Shown here: in pieces, positions 1 through 4,540 of the stretch
How the letters are laid out: each line of letters begins with the position of its first letter
How positions within the stretch are numbered: the first letter of the stretch is position 1
NCBI GenBank assembly: GCA_004557285.1
Contig: SFEK01000041.1
Location: 1 to 15,412 of the forward strand
DNA length: 15,412 nt
Reading direction: 5' to 3'
Source of the DNA: Bacteroidales bacterium
GTDB taxonomy: Bacteria > Bacteroidota > Bacteroidia > Bacteroidales > Bacteroidaceae
Position numbers and translations under genes: made by a program
The notes under the pieces: model-generated
Told to the model about the DNA's origin: nothing
Seen by the model: only the letters and a program-made list of their open reading frames with translations
Databases searched by the model: none

Positions 1-114
1 CATTACATCAACAAACAATGCAGCTGATACTGTTTCTTCAGTTTTTTTTCATGATAGCTACTAAATTTACAAAAGTATTTTATTAGGTTATTTATGAAAC
101 ATATTAATCGGCAG

Positions 115-146
115 CAAATATACGATGTTTTTTTTAATTTGACAAC
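115..146 (-). promoter_or_regulatory. Leftward Bacteroidetes-type promoter firing off the left edge
   Basis: On the minus strand the -7 element TATATTTG (115-122) matches TAnnTTTG exactly. A GTTG (143-146), three of four bases of the -33 consensus TTTG, lies 20 bases upstream, which is the usual spacing. Transcription would start near position 108 and run left. No convincing reading frame begins between there and the edge except an ATG at positions 3-1, so the gene driven is probably just outside the window. A second, weaker -7-like element, TACTTTTG, lies at 70-77 on the same strand. Confidence 0.6.
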
Positions 147-148
147 AA

Positions 149-182
149 AAAATCGAAAAATATTATGATTTTTCAAGATTTT
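149..182 (-). terminator. A/T-rich hairpin, candidate terminator of the gls operon
   Basis: An inverted repeat pairs AAAATCGAAAAAT (149-161) with ATTTTTC (168-174) and GATTTT (177-182), with a 6-base loop and a 2-base bulge. Read on the minus strand it is followed by further T residues. It lies about 75 bases beyond the glsB stop and just before the leftward promoter, a sensible place to end the gls transcript. The stem has only two G-C pairs, so it may be weak or may only reflect local A/T richness. Confidence 0.3.
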
Positions 183-256
183 AATGTTGTTTACACTCAA
201 TAGGGCTACTTTTTACACTAAAAACCGACAATTTCCGTGCAAAGGCAGCCCTGCCA

Positions 257-1246
257 TCATTTCTCCTTGTATATGATTTTATTGGCTCCGGAAGTGATCT
301 TCAGGGCCTCAGGATTTTCCTTGATGAAAGAGTCGATATGCCTGATGCGCTTCTCCTCCAGGATTTCGTCAACGGCAATCAGGATACCCGTTTCCTCCAC
401 ATCACCAAAACCATAGTTGATGGCCGTGCCAAACATCTTCATGGTGGGGCTCAACGACATGTAGGCATTCACCAACGGCGGGATGTTGTAACCCATCTTG
501 CGTATTTCCCTGTTCAATATCTTATAGTCGTCACGGAAATAGTCTTCACAGAAAAGCTGTCTCAGTTCTTCCTCGTCGGTTTCAATTTTCAATGGTTTGG
601 TGGGAATAATCAGGTGGTCGTGGTCGTCAAAGTGTTTCTTCAGAAAAAAGAGTATCATGTCACGCCCCTTACGCACATAAGAAGGATACATGGTCATTTT
701 ACCGAAGAAATATTTCACGTTGGGCATGATGACGGTAAGGGCACCCAAACCGTCCCAAAGATTGTCGAGGGCAAAAAGACTCTTTGCACCCATCTTGCTG
801 CTTTGGTATTCCAGCGACACGAAAGAGCGTCCCAGCTCGATGGTCTGCGGCAGATAATCGTTGATGAACTTGTCGGAAAAATGAAACATATGACTTGTGG
901 CCAATATCGGCTGCCCTTTGTCGTCGAGCTTCACGTCGGTGCCCAAGAGATACCTGTATCCACCGATGATTTCCTCTGCCTCGGGATTCCATACAATCAA
1001 CTGCTTGTAGCCATTGTCCATGGTGTCAAACTCGTCGATGTCCATGCTTTTTCCCGTTCCACCGCCTGCCTCGCGGAATGCCACCTCTCTCAAGCGGCCA
1101 ATCTCCTTCATCACATTGGGAGAATCCTGCGCAGTAATGACATAAATCTCATTATTGCTCTTGTTTGTCATTCTTAGCTGCCTTTCGGCGGTCAGTTCTT
1201 CCTTAAGCAGTTGTTTTGCTATTGGGCGGATAATCTCTTGTTCCAT
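257..1246 (-). CDS. glsB: Glycine N-acyltransferase GlsB (GNAT/OlsB-like)
   Basis: A 329-residue soluble protein of the GNAT-like, OlsB/hemolysin-type acyltransferase family. Visible family marks are the early stretch IGRLREVAFREAGGGTG (from about residue 49), the EEIIGGYRYLLG strand (about 91-102) and the ELGRSFVSLEYQ motif (about 136-147), the counterpart of the LGRS motif of ornithine-lipid synthases. In Bacteroides the homologue GlsB joins a 3-hydroxy fatty acid to glycine, giving the mono-acylated glycine lipid (commendamide). The gene follows the O-acyltransferase gene by 60 bases on the same strand, so both steps of the pathway are paired. The ATG at 1246 is the only good start. An ornithine or other amino-acid substrate cannot be excluded from sequence alone; glycine is inferred from the Bacteroidales homologues. 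Confidence 0.82.
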   Translation of the reverse strand: MEQEIIRPIAKQLLKEELTAERQLRMTNKSNNEIYVITAQDSPNVMKEIGRLREVAFREAGGGTGKSMDIDEFDTMDNGYKQLIVWNPEAEEIIGGYRYLLGTDVKLDDKGQPILATSHMFHFSDKFINDYLPQTIELGRSFVSLEYQSSKMGAKSLFALDNLWDGLGALTVIMPNVKYFFGKMTMYPSYVRKGRDMILFFLKKHFDDHDHLIIPTKPLKIETDEEELRQLFCEDYFRDDYKILNREIRKMGYNIPPLVNAYMSLSPTMKMFGTAINYGFGDVEETGILIAVDEILEEKRIRHIDSFIKENPEALKITSGANKIIYKEK

Positions 1247-1285
1247 TTTCCTTGTTGTTAAAAATGATATATAGAGGGGCTGCCT

Positions 1286-1299
1286 GCTGTAGAGACAGC
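1286..1299 (-). repeat. Small hairpin between glsA and glsB
   Basis: GCTGT and ACAGC form a perfect 5-bp stem around a 4-base loop in the 60-base gap between the two gls genes. No T-run follows it on the minus strand. It could protect or modulate the downstream message, but it is short enough to be chance. Confidence 0.25.
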
Positions 1300-1306
1300 T
1301 GATTTG

Positions 1307-2134
1307 TCATAGTTTATAAACGATATCCTGCACATATTGTGCCCATTCCATCGGTGTTTTCGTCTTGTCGAAGGTTTGCCAGGGGATGGGCTTGCCTATC
1401 GCCACACGGAATGTCTTGTGTGTATTTTTGTACATTTCATCGACAAGAAACAGCATGGCAATATTGAATTTGATGCCGAGACGCTTGCACAGATTGGCCA
1501 TACGGTAGAAGAAGGGCGAGTTCTGACCGCCGAAATGTATGGGCACCACATCACGTTGTGCCTCGACGCTCTTCACGATGAAGGTCTTCTTCCACTGCAA
1601 GTCGCGTATCACGCCGTTGGTCTTTCGCGAGCACAGACCTGCAGGAAACATCAGAATGTGGTTGTCGCTCTTGAAACCAGCCTCAACCATGGCCGGAAAG
1701 TTTCTCCCCTGTCGCCCCGTCTTGTTGATAGGAATGCACAGAGGCGCAAGTCCGGGAAGATTCATCAGCAGGTCGTTGACCAAGTATCTGAAACGCCCGT
1801 CATACTGCTTGCCGATAAGCGCGCCGAGCGCCACGCCGTCTTCACCCCCTAAAGGATGGTTGCTGACAAAGGTATATAGTTTGCCGTCGTTCTTGTCGGG
1901 GAAGTTCTCCATACCCACTACATCAAGCGTAGTGTCAAGATAGGTCATGCACGCCTCAAGCCAAGGCACGCCCGACAGGTCTTTACTGTCGTAAAGGAAC
2001 TTGTTGACCTCGTCTTGATGAAGGATATGCTGAAGCCAGCTGACCAACGGTCTGGGCACATAGCGCGCCTTGTCGCCCATCTTCGACTTCAGTATTTCAT
2101 TGATGTCTATTGTCTTTTCCGTTATCTTGTGCAT
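1307..2134 (-). CDS. glsA: Glycine-lipid O-acyltransferase GlsA (PlsC-like)
   Basis: A 275-residue acyltransferase of the PlsC/LPLAT group. It shows SNHPLGGEDG (residues 91-100), the acyl-transfer block in the variant spacing H-x5-D (H93, D99) instead of H-x4-D, and an FPAG block with a following Arg-rich stretch, the counterpart of the FPEGT motif. In Bacteroides the homologue GlsA adds the second, ester-linked fatty acid to N-acyl-glycine, giving the di-acyl glycine lipid. It is transcribed first, with glsB 60 bases behind. I chose the ATG at 2134. The frame could extend to a TTG at 2158, but that TTG lies inside the probable -7 promoter element, and homologues begin close to the ATG. A phospholipid-type lysophosphatidate acyltransferase is the main alternative, made less likely by the pairing with glsB. 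Confidence 0.8.
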   Translation of the reverse strand: MHKITEKTIDINEILKSKMGDKARYVPRPLVSWLQHILHQDEVNKFLYDSKDLSGVPWLEACMTYLDTTLDVVGMENFPDKNDGKLYTFVSNHPLGGEDGVALGALIGKQYDGRFRYLVNDLLMNLPGLAPLCIPINKTGRQGRNFPAMVEAGFKSDNHILMFPAGLCSRKTNGVIRDLQWKKTFIVKSVEAQRDVVPIHFGGQNSPFFYRMANLCKRLGIKFNIAMLFLVDEMYKNTHKTFRVAIGKPIPWQTFDKTKTPMEWAQYVQDIVYKL

Positions 2135-2155
2135 ATCAACCGTACTAATACCATG

Positions 2156-2163
2156 CAAAATTA
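2156..2163 (-). promoter_or_regulatory. -7 promoter element of the glsAB operon
   Basis: TAATTTTG on the minus strand matches the Bacteroidetes -7 element TAnnTTTG exactly and lies 21 bases before the chosen glsA ATG. The -33 element is poor: the nearest TTTG lies only 12 bases upstream instead of about 20. The leader RNA would be very short. Confidence 0.5.
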
Positions 2164-2298
2164 CTTCATCTTTTTCAAATTCGCACGTTTTTTCCTAAAA
2201 AACACTTGTTTTTTCTTCATTTCGTAACAATTATCCCCATTTTGTCCTAAAAAATGTTGGAATTTGCACAACAGTTCGTCAAAACACACCCCAAAGTC

Positions 2299-2331
2299 AT
2301 CCCGAACGAATCCCGAAGGCATCCCGAAGAA
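2299..2331. repeat. Three 11-bp direct repeats, ATCCCGAA core
   Basis: ATCCCGAA occurs at 2299, 2310 and 2321, exactly 11 bases apart, with three variable bases between copies. The core resembles the TCCCAA core of the larger array that starts at 2379, and the period is the same. On the minus strand each copy reads TTCGGGAT. Confidence 0.75.
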
Positions 2332-2378
2332 TCAGAGTAATTTTTCCTTACCACATTACGCTAATCCATGTAGAAAAC

Positions 2379-2521
2379 CTGCTCCCAACTTCCTCCCAAC
2401 CTGCTCCCAACTTCCTCCCAACCTACTCCCAACATCCTTCCAACCTGCTCCCGACTTCCTCCCTGCCTGCTCACGACATCCTCCCAACCTGCTCCCAACT
2501 TCCTCCCAACCTGCCCACGGC
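2379..2521. repeat. 13-unit 11-bp tandem array with 22-bp higher-order period
   Basis: Thirteen contiguous 11-bp units can be read without a gap. Odd units are of the type CTGCTCCCAAC and even units of the type TTCCTCCCAAC or ATCCTCCCAAC, so the true unit is a 22-bp dimer repeated six and a half times. Units 5-10 are the most diverged and the two ends are the most uniform. The plus strand is C/T-rich. The minus strand carries a GGG every 11 bases inside GTTGGGAG. Because 11 and 22 are not multiples of three, gain or loss of a unit would shift any reading frame, which argues for a non-coding element. Confidence 0.92.
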
Positions 2522-2600
2522 GTAGCCCCCAGAAATGGCGAAGAAGAAAGGATAAGTAAACAAGCAACAACAGCAAGGCTTTTGCCCCAAATCAGTTTTT

Positions 2601-2628
2601 TCACCCACAAAGAACATTTTTGTGGTGA
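2601..2628. promoter_or_regulatory. Inverted repeat at the left end of the MraZ-box repeats
   Basis: TCACCCACAAA (2601-2611) pairs with TTTGTGGTGA (2619-2628) around a 7-base centre, with one unpaired C. The right arm overlaps the first of the three direct repeats, so the left arm is an inverted copy of the same GTGGTGA motif. This gives one half-site facing three. Confidence 0.6.
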
Positions 2629-2650
2629 ATTGTGGTGAATTGTGGTGGAA
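2621..2650 (+). promoter_or_regulatory. Probable MraZ operator: three 10-bp direct repeats
   Basis: TGTGGTGAAT, TGTGGTGAAT and TGTGGTGGAA follow one another with a strict 10-bp period. Known MraZ boxes in other bacteria are three short direct repeats on a 10-bp period placed at the promoter of mraZ itself (TGGGN spaced by five bases in E. coli). The array sits seven bases before the -7 element and covers the -33 position, so bound MraZ would block RNA polymerase. Assignment to MraZ is inferred from layout and position, not from a tested site. Confidence 0.75.
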
Positions 2651-2656
2651 AATGTG

Positions 2657-2664
2657 TATCTTTG
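2657..2664 (+). promoter_or_regulatory. -7 promoter element of the mraZ (dcw) operon
   Basis: TATCTTTG matches TAnnTTTG exactly, 28 bases before the mraZ ATG. No good TTTG is found about 20 bases upstream; that position lies within the 10-bp repeats. The start site should be near 2670. An AAAAGG stretch (2682-2687) five bases before the ATG may serve as ribosome binding site. Confidence 0.7.
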
Positions 2665-2692
2665 ACGGCTGAAAACCATATAAAAGGTACGT

Positions 2693-3154
2693 ATGCGATT
2701 TATAGGTAACATAGAAGCCAAGGTAGATGCCAAAGGAAGAGCCTTCTTGCCGGCCGCTTTCCGCAAAGTATTGCAAGAAAGCGGCGAAGAAAGCCTGGTG
2801 CTGCGCAAGGACATCTTTGAGCCTTGTCTCGTGTTGTACCCCGAATCTGCATGGAACCGCCAGTTGGACATGCTGAGACAAAAGCTGAATCGCTGGGACG
2901 GCAAGAAGCAGGCCATGTTCAGACAGTTTGTCATTGATGCCGAACTGATAACGCTCGACAGCAACGGGCGTATGCTCATACCCAAACGCCACCTCAAACT
3001 GGCGGAAATCGAACAGGACGTACGTTTCATCGGCATGGACGACACCATCGAAATATGGAGCACCAAGAACACGGAACAGCCATTCATCAATCCTGAAGAC
3101 TTCAAGCAATGGCTCGAAGAGGTCATGGAAGACGGGCAAGGCCATTTACAATGA
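2693..3154 (+). CDS. mraZ: Transcriptional regulator MraZ
   Basis: A 153-residue protein, close to the 152 residues of E. coli MraZ. It has the two tandem SpoVT/AbrB-like halves of the family, each marked by the D-x3-R signature: VDAKGR (D12-R16) and LDSNGR (D89-R93). MraZ forms ring-shaped oligomers that bind repeated sites in its own promoter and represses the division and cell wall cluster. It is the first gene of the operon here, as usual, and the direct repeats at 2621-2650 are its likely target. The next gene, rsmH, starts 26 bases after the stop, and RsmH is known in E. coli to counter MraZ activity. Nothing in the protein looks unusual. Confidence 0.95.
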   Translation: MRFIGNIEAKVDAKGRAFLPAAFRKVLQESGEESLVLRKDIFEPCLVLYPESAWNRQLDMLRQKLNRWDGKKQAMFRQFVIDAELITLDSNGRMLIPKRHLKLAEIEQDVRFIGMDDTIEIWSTKNTEQPFINPEDFKQWLEEVMEDGQGHLQ

Positions 3155-3180
3155 TAATACTTCACACATCAATAACGACA

Positions 3181-4095
3181 ATGACTACGACAGCAGATAC
3201 ATACCATGTGCCTGTATTATTGAAAGCAAGCGTTGACGGACTGGACATCCGTCCCGATGGCATATATGTAGATGTGACATTCGGTGGAGGCGGACACAGC
3301 AAAGAAATACTCTCACGACTTGGCGACAACGGCCACCTGTACAGTTTCGACCAGGATGCCGACGCTGAGCGGAATATCGTGGACGACAAAAGGTTTACCT
3401 TCGTGAGAAGCAACTTCAGATACCTGAAGAACTGGATGAGATACCATGAGGTGGAGCAGGTTGACGGCATTCTGGCCGACCTCGGTGTGTCGAGCCACCA
3501 TTTCGACGACGAGACCCGGGGGTTCTCCTTCCGCTTTGACGCACCACTCGACATGCGCATGAACAAGCGCGACGGAATGACTGCTGCAGACGTGCTCAAC
3601 GACTATGAGGAGGAACGGTTGGCTGACATTTTCTACCTCTACGGCGAACTGAAGAGTTCAAGAAGACTTGCTGCCGCCATCGTCAAGGCAAGGACAGCAC
3701 ACGCCATCAGAACCACGCAGGACTTGGCCAACATCGTGGCACCGCTCCTCAAGCGCGAACGCGAAAAGAAGGAAACGGCCAAACTCTTCCAAGCCTTGAG
3801 GATAGAGGTGAACCACGAGATGGATGCGCTCAAGGAGATGCTCCTTGCCGCACGGGATGTGCTCGCCCCGGGAGGACGATTGTCGGTAATCACCTACCAC
3901 AGTCTTGAAGACCGGATGGTGAAGAACGTGATGAAGACAGGCAACACCGAGGGGAAAGCCTGCCAGGATTTTTTCGGAAGAGTGGAAACGCCCTTCCGGT
4001 TGGTCAACAACAAAGTAATAACAGCCGATGAGGAGGAACTGGCCGCCAACCCCAGAAGCCGAAGTGCCAAACTTAGAATTGCAGAAAAGAAATGA
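3181..4095 (+). CDS. rsmH: 16S rRNA (cytosine1402-N4)-methyltransferase RsmH (MraW)
   Basis: A 304-residue SAM-dependent methyltransferase that modifies C1402 in the P-site region of 16S rRNA. The N-terminal YHVPVLL, the SAM-binding block VDVTFGGGGHS (residues 30-40), LADLGVSS, and the C-terminal NPRSRSAKLR are all family marks. I chose the ATG at 3181 because homologues begin a few residues before YHVPVLL. An in-frame ATG at 3151 would overlap the mraZ stop as ATGA and add ten residues of uncharacteristic sequence; it is possible as a coupled start. The gene ends in an ATGA overlap with the following ftsL-like gene, so the two are probably translationally coupled. Confidence 0.95.
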   Translation: MTTTADTYHVPVLLKASVDGLDIRPDGIYVDVTFGGGGHSKEILSRLGDNGHLYSFDQDADAERNIVDDKRFTFVRSNFRYLKNWMRYHEVEQVDGILADLGVSSHHFDDETRGFSFRFDAPLDMRMNKRDGMTAADVLNDYEEERLADIFYLYGELKSSRRLAAAIVKARTAHAIRTTQDLANIVAPLLKREREKKETAKLFQALRIEVNHEMDALKEMLLAARDVLAPGGRLSVITYHSLEDRMVKNVMKTGNTEGKACQDFFGRVETPFRLVNNKVITADEEELAANPRSRSAKLRIAEKK

Positions 4096-4526
4096 CAGAA
4101 AAAGAACTGAAAGAAAAGGCGGAAGAACAATCCCTGCTGTCGGCCTCGTTCAAAGAGGCCATCAAAGAACAGGCCACCGAAAGCGAGCAACAGCAGTCGG
4201 CCAGCTTTACCCTGCGCAAGATTCTGGGAGGTGATTTCCTGACGGCCGAAATGCTGAGGAAGCAGATATGGCTGATTGTGCTTATTGCAGCCTTCACATT
4301 AATTTATGTGTCAAACCGCTATAACTGCCAGAAAGACATGCTCGAAATCAACGAGCTGAACGAAAAGCTGAAAGATGCAAAATACAGGGCATTGGCCAGT
4401 TCAAGCCAACTGACAGAGGCGTGCAGAGAAAGCAATGTGCTGAAGATGCTGCAAGAAAACCAGGACAGCACGCTGCACATCCCCACACAACCTCCCTTCA
4501 TCATCAAAATACCCAAGAACCAATAA
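4092..4526 (+). CDS. FtsL-like division protein (bitopic, coiled coil)
   Basis: A 144-residue protein between rsmH and ftsI, the position of ftsL in other bacteria. It has a Lys/Glu/Gln-rich cytoplasmic N-terminus (residues 1-57), one transmembrane segment (about 59-74, IWLIVLIAAFTLIYVS) and a charged periplasmic stretch (about 80-120) rich in Leu, Glu and Lys that should form a coiled coil. The last 20 residues are Pro-rich. This topology fits FtsL, which joins FtsB/FtsQ and activates FtsW-FtsI. FtsL sequences diverge strongly, so the call rests on position, topology and size and not on a motif. The start ATG overlaps the rsmH stop, and ftsI follows after 14 bases. The cytoplasmic part is longer than in enteric FtsL. 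Confidence 0.72.
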   Translation: MTEKELKEKAEEQSLLSASFKEAIKEQATESEQQQSASFTLRKILGGDFLTAEMLRKQIWLIVLIAAFTLIYVSNRYNCQKDMLEINELNEKLKDAKYRALASSSQLTEACRESNVLKMLQENQDSTLHIPTQPPFIIKIPKNQ

Positions 4527-4540
4527 CTATACCTATATAT

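Larger units (their letters stand above)
2159..2692. other. Divergent gene-free control region between glsA and mraZ
   Basis: About 530 bases separate the gls operon from mraZ, with no convincing protein gene. The part near glsA (2159-2260) is A/T-rich. The centre (2299-2521) is filled by two arrays with an 11-bp period, and the part near mraZ (2601-2664) holds an inverted repeat, three 10-bp direct repeats and the mraZ promoter. The frames that stay open across the arrays do so because the repeats lack stop codons, and they translate to low-complexity Pro/Leu/Ser or Gly/Val/Gln strings. Confidence 0.8.

Noticed and set aside
3..200. 65-residue minus-strand reading frame in the A/T-rich left end
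   Set aside because: Composition is Lys/Phe/Ile/Asn-rich as expected from A/T-rich DNA, it runs through the hairpin and the promoter at 115-146, and it resembles no protein family.
244..255. GGCAG-CC-CTGCC as terminator right after glsB
   Set aside because: A 2-base loop is too tight for a normal hairpin and no T-run follows on the minus strand.
2161..2220. Possible 19-residue leader peptide (MKKKQVFFRKKRANLKKMK) before glsA
   Set aside because: It lies upstream of the predicted glsA start site, its stop is part of the -7 element, and a Lys/Arg-rich peptide is what an A-rich stretch gives by chance.
2379..2521. Array considered as CRISPR
   Set aside because: Units are 11 bp and contiguous with no spacers, and no cas gene is present.
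2264..2638. Pro/Leu/Ser-rich plus-strand frame across the 11-bp array
   Set aside because: It starts at TTG, stays open only because the repeat lacks stop codons, and runs into the mraZ operator.
2356..3165. Gly/Val/Gln-rich minus-strand frames across the array and mraZ
   Set aside because: They are antisense to mraZ and low complexity within the array; mraZ itself is certain.
3109..3180. Upstream-extended start of rsmH, and likewise of ftsI (4421) and ftsW (10799)
   Set aside because: The extensions lie inside the preceding genes, are not protein-like, and homologues start at the downstream ATGs chosen.
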